Assembly (NCBI GenBank): GCA_903828455.1
Contig: CAIKMJ010000002.1
Location: 1-64,000 of the forward strand
Direction of reading: 5' to 3'
Length of the DNA stretch: 64,000 nucleotides
Source of the DNA: an uncultured Acidobacteriia bacterium
GTDB taxonomy: Bacteria; Acidobacteriota; Terriglobia; Bryobacterales; Bryobacteraceae
A program made the position numbers and the translations under genes. The notes below the pieces were generated by a model that had not been told where the DNA came from, made no database searches, and worked only from the letters and a program-made list of their open reading frames with translations. This document shows positions 10,301 through 17,848 of the stretch, one piece after another. How positions within the stretch are numbered: position 1 is the first letter of the stretch; each line of letters opens with the position of its first letter.

Positions 10301-10580
10301 CGACCTCGGCCGTTCCGGGAGCGAAGCCGGGCGCATCGGCTCGTACCTGGTAGCGGCCGACGGAGAGGAGTTCGAAGACGAATTCACCGCTGCCTCCGGT
10401 GGCGCAGGCGCGGGAAGCGCGGGTGCCGAGGCTGGTGAGGGTGACCGAGGCGTTGCGTACGACGCCGCCGCTGGTGTCTTCCACCGTGCCGCGCAGCGCG
10501 CCGGTGATCTGACCGTGCAGGGCGGGAGCACCGGATAGTGCAAGAGTCGCCAGCAGGATAAAACCAAGGACGTTTTTCAT
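7338..10580 (-). CDS. Oar-like TonB-dependent receptor (carboxypeptidase-regulatory-like N-terminus)
   Basis: A 1080-residue outer-membrane protein. A signal peptide (about 1-24, ending ALHG) is followed by a carboxypeptidase-regulatory-like beta-sandwich (about 28-115, GALRGTVEDTSGGVV), a plug-like domain (about 120-250, with NFSAEYGRNAGSQV) and a long beta-barrel ending in Phe (RLIF), as usual for outer-membrane barrels. The family is strongly expanded in Acidobacteria; substrates are mostly unknown and cannot be read from the sequence. GGAGGGACAG just before the ATG is a strong ribosome-binding site. The start region (10600-10690) is AT-rich and contains the perfect palindrome GGATTAATCC (10635-10644). 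No TonB/ExbB/ExbD genes are in the window. Confidence 0.9.
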   Translation of the reverse strand: MKNVLGFILLATLALSGAPALHGQITGALRGTVEDTSGGVVRNASVTLTSLGTRASRACATGGSGEFVFELLSVGRYQVRADAPGFAPGTAEVDVRAGETIALTLRLRVGPFEQTVQVTDAVSHLDTENAQLQTSYSGHAIQEIPVGRNATAFAITAPGVVPVSPNNPFLGSGNFNANGGRGRANNIVVDGITATDLTATGTGGVLNPLNFSAIAEVQVITNNFSAEYGRNAGSQVLYITKSGANAFHGELYEYFQNNLLNARGFFDRTGSVPELRQNVYGFEAGGPVYLPKLYNGRNRLFWHVDSEGGKRRGLGTPVIAAVPTPAQLASITDPTALALAKQYQLPSSPTGTLSEYAPNATNAWQVAERGDVVISRNDTLWARYSVYDSVAQSASYTFITSNLPYFGASSAVHPRQATLAETHVFHGSLVNEFRFGFGQSNPSFPIRTPDPLGPQINFGDGTASLGLSYILPQGRDQRTYQYTDNLSYSRGAHTFKSGIEWYRLAVDSYLDSNVRSTLTFASFAAFAAGQLSSYTQSFGNTYRQNRENNAFAFLQDDWRISRRLTVNLGARLEYSGGPTESHGLISNLNLDQHAAFGAAGAGPLGQLETGQPSYHGNYNWAPRLGFAFRPFSDNKTVIRGGYGIAYDFIFLNPITNQRSLPPLSYTATLSGASSFTGANSFANLVAGSAAIQLATSAAVGQLSATAKNFGAINPAIQQNLRNPRVQQWSLGAEREVVPNLVVKATYVGTKGTYLLRTQPLNLSANPPAPATSYADELARLSQFTAASAGLNGSVGSYSNRLDPRFNAVNYVESNANSSYNALQVEVQKRYHERYFVNAAYSWSHSLDDNSDVLSVLINDTPAQQNPASNRNNRASSQFDVRQTLAITHTWELPFFLNSSSHLLRTLLGGWAVAGIGTVRTGFPVNIYAGSTVGGMTDPLQYLGSGNSVDRPNIGATLGNFNPQPAGSASAPAGTSVVNGVPISTWAQSLGLAQPLLGNYGTLGRNVLRLNGQTNFDCNIYKNFHITEKINLQLRGEYYNIFNAHSFLSMTSSSITSSSFGQYNAVSQPSRTAQLAARLIF

Positions 10581-10707
10581 CTGTCCCTCCGGTGTTTGCG
10601 GTCCCGAAAAGGAACAGTTTATCGATATATGATCGGATTAATCCATACAATTATTTAAATTTGCCCAATATTTCGGAAATTCCTGGGCAGGGCAGAGGCG
10701 AAAACGG
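10581..10707 (-). promoter_or_regulatory. AT-rich upstream region of the Oar-like receptor with a palindrome
   Basis: The stretch before the receptor start is clearly AT-richer than its surroundings and includes the 10-bp palindrome GGATTAATCC at 10635-10644 and an ATCGATATATGATC run beside it. This is where the promoter should lie. Several weak -10-like hexamers occur and I cannot choose one. The palindrome could be an operator, but that is an inference from position and symmetry only. Confidence 0.35.
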
Positions 10708-10737
10708 CGAATGGCCGGGATTGCTCCCGGCCATTCG
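10708..10737 (-). terminator. Rho-independent terminator-like hairpin after the second receptor
   Basis: A perfect 13-bp inverted repeat (CGAATGGCCGGGA and its complement) with a 4-base loop. Read on the minus strand it lies about 50 bases after the stop of the receptor gene ending at 10789 and is followed by CCGTTTTCG, a short T-run. It separates the GWxTD-receptor unit from the receptor gene at 7338-10580. Confidence 0.7.
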
Positions 10738-10788
10738 TGTACTGCGGTATGGATAGATGCGGGCGACAGGCGCCCGCGGGTTTGTGGA

Positions 10789-13785
10789 TCAGAACTCGAA
10801 GCGGACCGAGAACTGAGCCCGGAACGGCCGGTGGGCCGTCAGGGGCTTCAGGAAGTCCGGGTTGGGAGTTCCGCCGCTGAGCTGGGCGTTCTGATCGTAC
10901 AGCACGGTTGTGGTGCGGTCGAACAGATTGAACAGGTCGGCGGAGAGCTTCAGCTTCTTCATCTCTCCGATCTTCCGGTCATAGCCGGCCCGGAAGTCGA
11001 CGTAGGTACCCCAGGGCGTGCGGCCTTCGGAGCCGCGACCGCCGACCGGAATTTCGCCGGAGTTGAGATAACCCGGATGCGCGTCGAACTGCGAGACCGG
11101 TGTACCGCTCTGCGCGGTGAGACCGACGCCGAAGTTGAGGTTGCTCCGCACCATATAGTTGGCGAAGGCGTTGATGATATGGGTTCGATCGGTCGGCAGG
11201 ATGCCAACCTTGAACTGATCCGCCAGCGCCGGGCTGTTGACGAAGTCGAACAGCGAGGTGATGTTGGGATCGGACTGAGTGTTGTCATTGCGGAATGACC
11301 CTTCGTAGTTACCGAAGAGTTTCGCCACACGATAGTTGGAGGTCAGCGACCACTTATTGCTGAAGCGTTTGTCGACCGAGATCTCGAGCGCGTTATAGAC
11401 GCGGCGCATGTCCGGGAATCCATCGGCCTTCCCGTCGGCGCCGAGGGCTCCGGAATCGTCGGTGTAGCCGCTTCCGTTGGTGCAGTTCGGCTTTCCATTG
11501 GTGCAGGTAATAGCGTTGTGGAAGATGTCGAGCGCAGCATTCGGATTGGTAATCACGTACTGCTGGGGAGCGCCGGCGTTGAACTGCTCGACCGTGATCC
11601 CGGAGGTGTCTTCCAGTCCGCGCTTGAGAGTGCTGTCGGTAAAGCTGGCGCGAAGCACAACACTGTTGCTGAATTCGTGCTCGAAGCCGAACGACACCTG
11701 CTGTTCGTAGGCTGCCTTCGTGCCGCCGTAGATGATCGTCGGATCAACGCCATTGGGTGCGAAGGTGGTGCCGGGAACGGGCTGAACGCTCGTCCCGTTC
11801 GGGAGCGCGAGGAAGTAACCGTTCAGATAGCTCTGTTCGGAGGACATGGCGCGAACAGCGAGGTCCTGCGGGATTTTCTCAAAGAAGAGCCCGTAGTTGC
11901 CGTACACTTTGGTCTTGCCGTCGCGGAAGGGGTCGATGATCAGACCAATACGCGGGGCCCAGTTGCCGCCCATGGTGTACTTGTTGACGTTGCCGTTCAG
12001 GCGCTGCTGTTCCCAGCGAACGCCGGCCTTGACGGTGAGCATCTTATTCACCTGCCAGGCATCCTGCGCGAAGACATCCTGGTACTTGGTCTTGGTGGAA
12101 ACGTTCGGGCTGCTGAAGTAGCCGCGATAGAGGCGATAGACCAACGGGTAGGTGACGCCATTGACGGCGCGGTTCGCGTACTCGAAGAAGATGGCGCCGT
12201 TGACCAGCTTGCCCACATCGCCGGCCGCGATACCGTTAGCCTTCGGAAGCGCAAACTGAGGACCGGTGTATTCCTGAATGGAGCTGTAGTCGACGTTGTT
12301 ACTGCTGTAACCGACGTCGAAGGTGTGGCCGCCGAAGAAGTTGACGGTGCGGGTAGCCATCAGGTTGACCTGCTTGTTGTCGCCCTGATTGTTGTTCAGG
12401 TTGCCGACGCCGCCCTGCAACGTGTAAAGCGCAGTTGCGGTGGGCAGTGCATAGTTGCGGATCTGAAAGGTGTTGGTCGAGGGCGTTTCGGTGAAGTAGG
12501 AATGGTTCCAGCCGAACGAGGCGCTGACGATGGTGGAGGCTCCGAACGATCCGCTGTATTTCGCCGCCCAGTTGCGGGTGCCGTAGTCGAGCGAAGAGAG
12601 GGAGTCAAGATTGTTGCGCAACATTGCCGTGCCCGTAATTCCGGACGGGTCGGGACCCTGAATGGCGTTGGGGCTCTTCGAGGGATCGGCGAAAACCGTG
12701 CCTTCGAGGTGCTGCGTATCAGTGATGTTGTAGTTGATCTTGCCGACCCAGTTCAGGGAGCGATGTTCCAGATCGTAGGGGCCGTTGGCGCGGATGGAAA
12801 AGCCGGGAGCGGCATTTTCTTCCACATGGTTAAAGGTGGGATTGAATGCGCCATACCAGAAGAACTTGTCCTTCTTGAAGGGTCCGCCGACGTTCACGCC
12901 GAAGTCGTACTGGTGCTGTCCCCAGATTTCTGTCTGCGGAGAGCCGACGCGGGTCGCGTTCACCTGCCGGTAGTTCATTTCCGCCCAGCCCGGGTTCGTG
13001 TAGGCATAAGCGCTGCCGTGAACGGCATTGCTGCCGCTCTGGGTAACCACGTTGATCACGCCGCCCATGGCCTGGCCATACTGCGCGTCGAAGCCGCTGG
13101 TCTTGACCTGAACTTCCTTAATGAAGTCAAAGTTGACGCCGGAGCCAAGCGAACCGTAGTTGGTGGAATATACACCAAAGCCGCCGTAGCCGGCATCGGT
13201 GTCATTGATGCCATCGATGATGTACATGTTTTCAAGGCCGCTGGCGCCGTTGATGGACGGATTCGCCGAACCGGTCCCGCCGCCGCCCGCCACACCGGGA
13301 GCCATATAGAACAGGTTGGTGACGTTGCGGCCAATCGGCAGATTGGCGTATTCGGCCGAGTTGATGCTCGATTCCACGGTGGAGGCCGAGACGTCGATGA
13401 CGTCGGCCGCGCCCGAGACTTCAACAGTCTGGGTGATCTGGCCAACCTTCAGAGAAACCGGGACAGCGAGCTTCTGAGTGGCCTGCAGTTCGATATCGAT
13501 CACTTTGGCCGTGGAAAAACCGGTCTTCGACACGGTCACCGAATACATACCCGGCGTCAGAGCCGTAAAGTTGGCTTCTCCGCGCGTGTCGGAAGTTCCG
13601 TTGACGGCGCCGAGAGGGCCGTTCACCGTAACCTTGGCTCCCGGTACCGTGGCCATCATGGCGTCTTTAATTTCAATAGTCAGTGCGCCTTTCGATGTAT
13701 CCGTGGCACCCTGGCCAAATGCAGCCTGTTGGACGCCGAGACACACCGCGGCTGCCAGCAGCAGCTGTGCGATCACTTGCTTCAT
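10789..13785 (-). CDS. Oar-like TonB-dependent receptor, downstream of GWxTD gene
   Basis: A 998-residue outer-membrane receptor. I place the start at 13785 because AAGGAG lies 5 bases upstream and the product begins MKQVIAQLLLAAAVC, a signal peptide (about 1-26); the longer open frame to 13896 only adds sequence overlapping the upstream gene. Domains: carboxypeptidase-regulatory-like sandwich (about 35-120), plug-like domain with a Gly/Ser-rich PSINGASGLENMYIIDGI stretch and GFDAQYGQAMGGVINVVTQ, then a beta-barrel ending RFEF. The gap to the GWxTD gene is 19 bp, so they are probably one transcript that ends at the hairpin at 10708-10737. Ligand unknown. Confidence 0.9.
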   Translation of the reverse strand: MKQVIAQLLLAAAVCLGVQQAAFGQGATDTSKGALTIEIKDAMMATVPGAKVTVNGPLGAVNGTSDTRGEANFTALTPGMYSVTVSKTGFSTAKVIDIELQATQKLAVPVSLKVGQITQTVEVSGAADVIDVSASTVESSINSAEYANLPIGRNVTNLFYMAPGVAGGGGTGSANPSINGASGLENMYIIDGINDTDAGYGGFGVYSTNYGSLGSGVNFDFIKEVQVKTSGFDAQYGQAMGGVINVVTQSGSNAVHGSAYAYTNPGWAEMNYRQVNATRVGSPQTEIWGQHQYDFGVNVGGPFKKDKFFWYGAFNPTFNHVEENAAPGFSIRANGPYDLEHRSLNWVGKINYNITDTQHLEGTVFADPSKSPNAIQGPDPSGITGTAMLRNNLDSLSSLDYGTRNWAAKYSGSFGASTIVSASFGWNHSYFTETPSTNTFQIRNYALPTATALYTLQGGVGNLNNNQGDNKQVNLMATRTVNFFGGHTFDVGYSSNNVDYSSIQEYTGPQFALPKANGIAAGDVGKLVNGAIFFEYANRAVNGVTYPLVYRLYRGYFSSPNVSTKTKYQDVFAQDAWQVNKMLTVKAGVRWEQQRLNGNVNKYTMGGNWAPRIGLIIDPFRDGKTKVYGNYGLFFEKIPQDLAVRAMSSEQSYLNGYFLALPNGTSVQPVPGTTFAPNGVDPTIIYGGTKAAYEQQVSFGFEHEFSNSVVLRASFTDSTLKRGLEDTSGITVEQFNAGAPQQYVITNPNAALDIFHNAITCTNGKPNCTNGSGYTDDSGALGADGKADGFPDMRRVYNALEISVDKRFSNKWSLTSNYRVAKLFGNYEGSFRNDNTQSDPNITSLFDFVNSPALADQFKVGILPTDRTHIINAFANYMVRSNLNFGVGLTAQSGTPVSQFDAHPGYLNSGEIPVGGRGSEGRTPWGTYVDFRAGYDRKIGEMKKLKLSADLFNLFDRTTTVLYDQNAQLSGGTPNPDFLKPLTAHRPFRAQFSVRFEF

Positions 13786-13804
13786 ACGTTCTCCTTTTCT
13801 GAAT

Positions 13805-15655
13805 TTAGTTCTTAATTTCACGTGTTCCCCCTGTTTGGCCCGCAGTTCGGGAGCTGATGGCGGATAAATGATCCAGCAGACTCCTGACCGCGGCATTTCC
13901 GCTCAGTTCCCAGGACTGCCGAAGCGCTGCAACTGCTTCGGCCGGCCGATCCGTCGCCAGCAAACACAGCGCCCGCTCGTAGCGGACCGCTGCCCTGCTT
14001 TGGTCGTTATCGGCCTGTCCTTTCGCCATCACAACAGGCGGTTTACCCGTTATTTCACTCGGTACGGTAAAAGAAATCGCCGTAGCCGCAACTTTGGCCG
14101 AGGCGGGGTCTTCGACCCGGACACTCAACCGATACTGCCCCGGCCCCAGTTCTTCAATGGGCAGGGTTCTTGAGGTCAGAATGGCTCCGGCGGCATCCAG
14201 CGTCCGCAGGTCCAGCTTCTCGTCAAAAGTCTTTTTAGCCGCGGCCGATCCGGTTACCTGGCCGACGGTGTAGTGCACCACCAGTTCGGACGGACGTTTG
14301 GCTGGCAACTGCAACTGGTAGAGAATCGAAAGTCCGCGCGAGGGCACGACGTAGCCCTGCGGCGAAGGGTAGAATTCGGCTCCGCCGAACTGGAACGGGC
14401 GGCGGCGGGACTCCGGCTCATGGCGGTCGATCAGGAGAATATCGCTGAAGGCGACCGTGTCGGCGGCACCGTGGACTTCGAACTCACGACTGGCTTCATG
14501 AATGACCCCGGTCTGGGTGTTCTTCATGGACACCGACAACTGATACTTGCCGGTTTCAACCGGAATCATGTCTGCGTAGACGACGGGGCGCTTGCCCATT
14601 TCCTCCGCGACGGCGGCAGAAAGGGGAAACTCGGGCGTGTCGGATTTCTGGAGGACCAGCCGTCCTTGTGTGTAGAGGCTGGCGGAGACGGCGAACGAAG
14701 CCTTGCCCGGAGTCCACTTTTCCGCCGGGTCGAGGACCTCGATCTGCCAGTGCAGCCAGGATTCCCCGTCCTGCTCGGCGACGAATGCGGTCAAATTGAC
14801 GCTGGCCAGTTTGTATTCGATGCGCGAAGTGACGCGGGTCAGAAGCGCCGTTCTTTCGGCGATCTGCTTCACGTAGCTCGGCATCTCGCTGTAGCCCTGC
14901 ACGGCGTTGACGATGACGTTGGAAGCCATGGAGCCGGTGTAGGTATCGAGATCCGGCGGTTCGCCGGGTATGAAGGTGAGGGTTGAACTGGCGAGTTCGG
15001 GGTTAATGTTCCTCAGATACTGGTAGGCCTGCTGGTTGCTGTAGCCGCGTTCGCGCATCAGTTTTTCCGGGCCGTCAATATAGGGGCGATAGGCACGATA
15101 GCCGCTGACGCCATCACCTTCGAAGAAAAGTATATAGAAAAATGAAGGCAGTTCGGGAAGTCCGGGATTCGAATAGAACCACAACTCGGTGGCGTAAATC
15201 TCCTGGTTGCCGTGAAAGTTCGCGGTGGTCTGCGGCTTGCCAAAAAGGACGTAGGTACGACCGCGGTCGGTGCTCCAGCCCTGTTTTGTGCCGCGGTCTG
15301 CCCCGTAGTAGGCATTGGCGTAGGCAACGCGGCGGTAGAACTCTTCCTTGAAATCGTTCGCACCGAGACCCGGCGTGCGGTTGCGGACGGCCCAGAAGCG
15401 CTCGATGAAGACATCCCGGTCCAGATCGGTAGTCAAATGCGTGAAAGTGTCTTTTTCCACCTTCGTCAAAAGCAAAGACGGCGGACCGGTCAAAAAATCC
15501 GTGTACGACTGAGCCAGTTTTGGTTTGGTAGCGGCCGAAGCATGGCCGCCGCTCAGGAACAAGACCAAAAGCAGACCGAATGCAGCCAATGAGCCCAAAG
15601 GACGGCACAACCGCTTACCCGCGCCCAACAGCGTACTAGTGGTAACAAACATCAT
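13805..15655 (-). CDS. GWxTD-domain exported protein
   Basis: A 616-residue exported protein. After a basic start and a hydrophobic segment (about 22-40) ending in ASA, it has the GWxTD domain characteristic of Acidobacteria and related phyla: VFIERFWAVRNRTPG, YANAYYGADRGTKQGWSTDRG and YVLFGKP (about 75-150). The rest is a predicted beta-rich C-terminal region (bacterial Ig-like stretches near 380-560) with a helical tail. The domain has no established biochemical function. Two ATGs start the frame (15655 and 15652). It precedes the receptor at 10789-13785 by 19 bp, suggesting a joint role at the outer membrane. Confidence 0.85.
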   Translation of the reverse strand: MMFVTTSTLLGAGKRLCRPLGSLAAFGLLLVLFLSGGHASAATKPKLAQSYTDFLTGPPSLLLTKVEKDTFTHLTTDLDRDVFIERFWAVRNRTPGLGANDFKEEFYRRVAYANAYYGADRGTKQGWSTDRGRTYVLFGKPQTTANFHGNQEIYATELWFYSNPGLPELPSFFYILFFEGDGVSGYRAYRPYIDGPEKLMRERGYSNQQAYQYLRNINPELASSTLTFIPGEPPDLDTYTGSMASNVIVNAVQGYSEMPSYVKQIAERTALLTRVTSRIEYKLASVNLTAFVAEQDGESWLHWQIEVLDPAEKWTPGKASFAVSASLYTQGRLVLQKSDTPEFPLSAAVAEEMGKRPVVYADMIPVETGKYQLSVSMKNTQTGVIHEASREFEVHGAADTVAFSDILLIDRHEPESRRRPFQFGGAEFYPSPQGYVVPSRGLSILYQLQLPAKRPSELVVHYTVGQVTGSAAAKKTFDEKLDLRTLDAAGAILTSRTLPIEELGPGQYRLSVRVEDPASAKVAATAISFTVPSEITGKPPVVMAKGQADNDQSRAAVRYERALCLLATDRPAEAVAALRQSWELSGNAAVRSLLDHLSAISSRTAGQTGGTREIKN

Positions 15656-15940
15656 CTAAGAATTGTGCGGGGTATTCCTATGCACGTAAGACACCACACT
15701 CTAAGGTGGAAGTATATCTGTTTTCAGATAATTACGCCCGACTATCGCAGGATGATTCCATTTTTGGAATATTTTGTTGCAAATCTATGTCAACGCGCTA
15801 CGAAAAGCGGAATGCCTCAAATTATGCAGCAAGTACTCAGGTTTGTTCCGCGCGCACCGGATCCGCCCGGATTGGGAGATGGTTCTATTGGTCCTGGACA
15901 AACCCGATCACGGTCCCGAACGCAATAACATGGACATAAG
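15656..15940. other. Intergenic region between divergent genes
   Basis: 285 bp between the GWxTD gene (minus) and the gamma-glutamylcyclotransferase-like gene (plus). It must hold both promoters. A short palindrome (ATTCCA-TTTT-TGGAAT near 15755-15772) and AT-rich sequence are visible; I see no convincing promoter hexamer pair and no small gene. Confidence 0.4.
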
Positions 15941-16312
15941 GTGCACGAACTGCTTTTCGTTTATGGAACGCTGCGCAGCCGATACGGCATTGCGCCAGCC
16001 CGCATGCTGCGCGAGCGGGGTGAGTTGCTGGGCACAGCGACGGTGCCGGGCTCGATCTACCGGATCGGGCATTATCCCGGCTTCCGGCCCGAGCCGCATC
16101 CGGCATCGAGCGGCACTGTGCATGGCGAAGTTTTCCGGCTGGCCGATCCGGCGCCGGTGCTGGCGCAACTGGACGCCTACGAAGACGCGGAATTCACGCG
16201 CGTGCTGACGGCGGTGGAGCTGAATGGCCAGCCCGTCACGGCGTGGGTCTATCGCTTCGATGCGCCGCTGCCGCCGGATTCGCTGATCGAATCGGGAGAC
16301 TTCTGCGCATGA
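15941..16312 (+). CDS. Gamma-glutamylcyclotransferase-like (AIG2/GGCT fold) protein
   Basis: A 123-residue cytoplasmic protein with the GGCT fold signature at the N-terminus (LLFVYGTLRSR) and the conserved acidic motif LDAYED (about 77-82), whose Glu is the catalytic residue in the family. Members cyclise gamma-glutamyl-amino acids or act on related amides; the exact substrate cannot be told. GTG start at 15941. Its TGA overlaps the ATG of the aminotransferase (ATGA), so the two are translationally coupled. Confidence 0.85.
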   Translation: MHELLFVYGTLRSRYGIAPARMLRERGELLGTATVPGSIYRIGHYPGFRPEPHPASSGTVHGEVFRLADPAPVLAQLDAYEDAEFTRVLTAVELNGQPVTAWVYRFDAPLPPDSLIESGDFCA

Positions 16313-17418
16313 GGTTTTCGTCGCGGCTGCCGCATGGGCTGCAAACAAATGAACTGGCGGACCTGCTGGCGGACAAGCGCCGGGCAGGCGTGCGCCTTTT
16401 CGACCTGACCGAATCCAATCCGACGCACGCCGGCATTGCGTATCCGGCGGGATTTCTGGCGGGGCTGGCGCACGAAGATGCGACACGGTATGAGCCGGAG
16501 CCTTTCGGACTGCCCGCGGCGCGGCGTGCCATTGCGCAGGAGTACGGGGCGCCGTGCGACCGCGTGGTCCTCACGGCCAGCACCAGCGAGGCCTACGCGT
16601 GGCTGTTCAAGCTGCTGTGCGATCCGGGCGACGAGGTGCTGATCCCGCGGCCCTCTTATCCGCTGTTCGAGTATCTGGCGGCGCTGGAATCGGTGACGGT
16701 GAAGCACTACGGGCTGTTTTACGATCACGGCTGGTTTATCGACTTCCACACACTGCGGCAGGCGATCACGCCGCGCACGCGGGCGATTGTGCTGGTGAAT
16801 CCGAACAATCCCACGGGGCACTTTCTGCGACGCCATGAACTGGCGGAACTGGAGTCATTCGGACTGCCCATCATTTCCGACGAAGTGTTTCGCGATTACC
16901 TGCTGGAGCCCGAGCCGGATGGCGTGAGGACGCTGCAGGGCGCGATCGATTCCACGCTGGTTTTCACGCTGAACGGGCTTTCAAAGACGGTCGGGCTGCC
17001 GCAGATGAAGCTGGCGTGGATGATTGCCGGCGGGCCGCGCGATGAGGTGGCAGAAGCGCTGGGGCGGCTGGAACTGATCGCCGATACGTACCTTTCGGCG
17101 GGGACGCCGGTGCAGTGCGCGTTGCCGTCGCTGCTGGAACTGCGTGATTCGGTGCAGAGTCAGATTACGGAACGGACGCGGGGGAATCTGGAGTACCTGC
17201 GGGCGTCAGGGCTGCGCACGCTGCAGGTGGAAGCGGGGTGGTACGCGATAGTGGCGCGGGAAGAGGATCTTGCGCTGCATCTGCTGCGGGATCACAACGT
17301 GCTGGTGCAGCCGGGCTATTTCTACGACTTCGAGAGCCGCGGCTATCTGGTGCTCAGCCTGCTCACGCGGCCGGAAGAGTTCCGCGAAGGCGTGGAACGG
17401 ATCAAGTCAGCCGGATAA
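16309..17418 (+). CDS. Class I/II pyridoxal-phosphate aminotransferase
   Basis: A 369-residue fold-type I aminotransferase. The start at 16309 overlaps the upstream stop (ATGA), and the product begins directly with family-like sequence. Motifs: LTESNPTHAG near the N-terminus, the NPNNPTG motif (164-170), SDEVF (190-194) and the PLP-binding Lys226 in LNGLSKTVGLPQMKL. It resembles the aspartate/alanine/LL-diaminopimelate-type subfamily, but substrate specificity is open. Its 3' end overlaps the convergent P-loop kinase gene by 17 bp. Confidence 0.88.
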   Translation: MRFSSRLPHGLQTNELADLLADKRRAGVRLFDLTESNPTHAGIAYPAGFLAGLAHEDATRYEPEPFGLPAARRAIAQEYGAPCDRVVLTASTSEAYAWLFKLLCDPGDEVLIPRPSYPLFEYLAALESVTVKHYGLFYDHGWFIDFHTLRQAITPRTRAIVLVNPNNPTGHFLRRHELAELESFGLPIISDEVFRDYLLEPEPDGVRTLQGAIDSTLVFTLNGLSKTVGLPQMKLAWMIAGGPRDEVAEALGRLELIADTYLSAGTPVQCALPSLLELRDSVQSQITERTRGNLEYLRASGLRTLQVEAGWYAIVAREEDLALHLLRDHNVLVQPGYFYDFESRGYLVLSLLTRPEEFREGVERIKSAG

Positions 17419-17848
17419 CGTCGACCGTTTCGAAGCCTTCTTCCACGGAGGGCGGCTCCAGCTTCGCGGCCATGGCGCGCAGGGCTTCGACGGGAACCAC
17501 GCGGGCGCGGCCTGCGTTGCGCGATTCGCACACGTCCGGGGGCACGTCGAAAAAGAGAGCCTCGACCACGCCGCCGTGTTCATTCGCCAGTTCGATAAAC
17601 TGCCGGCGGTCGCGGCGCGTGAGATTGGTGGCGTCGATGTAAGTGACGGGGCGCCCGAGGTCCATGCGCTGACTGGCGAGAAAACGCACGGTCTCGAAGA
17701 CGCGGGCGTGGATCGACTGATCGGTTTCATCGTCCGCCAACTGCAGACGAATCGCATCGCTCGATATAGCGTTGGCGCCGATGCCCGCAAGGTACGTCGA
17801 TTTGCCCGAACCCGGCAGGCCGACAGCCACAACCAAACGGGGTCTCAC
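17402..17848 (-). CDS. Small P-loop kinase (AAA_33 / polynucleotide-kinase-like)
   Basis: A 148-residue ATP-binding protein with Walker A GLPGSGKS (10-17), a YIDATNLTRRDRR motif (about 70-82) typical of T4 polynucleotide-kinase-like and zeta-like P-loop kinases, and no further domain. Substrate unknown. The GTG start (17846-17848) follows directly on the TAA of the acyl-CoA dehydrogenase gene with no spacing, so it is the last gene of the thiolase-dehydrogenase transcript. It overlaps the convergent aminotransferase gene by 17 bp. Confidence 0.75.
   Translation of the reverse strand: MRPRLVVAVGLPGSGKSTYLAGIGANAISSDAIRLQLADDETDQSIHARVFETVRFLASQRMDLGRPVTYIDATNLTRRDRRQFIELANEHGGVVEALFFDVPPDVCESRNAGRARVVPVEALRAMAAKLEPPSVEEGFETVDVIRLT

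Noticed and set aside
11518-13815. A 765-codon open frame on the plus strand
   Set aside because: It lies antisense to the clearly coding receptor at 10789-13785, has no recognisable domain and low-complexity composition as expected from the reverse of a GC-rich gene.
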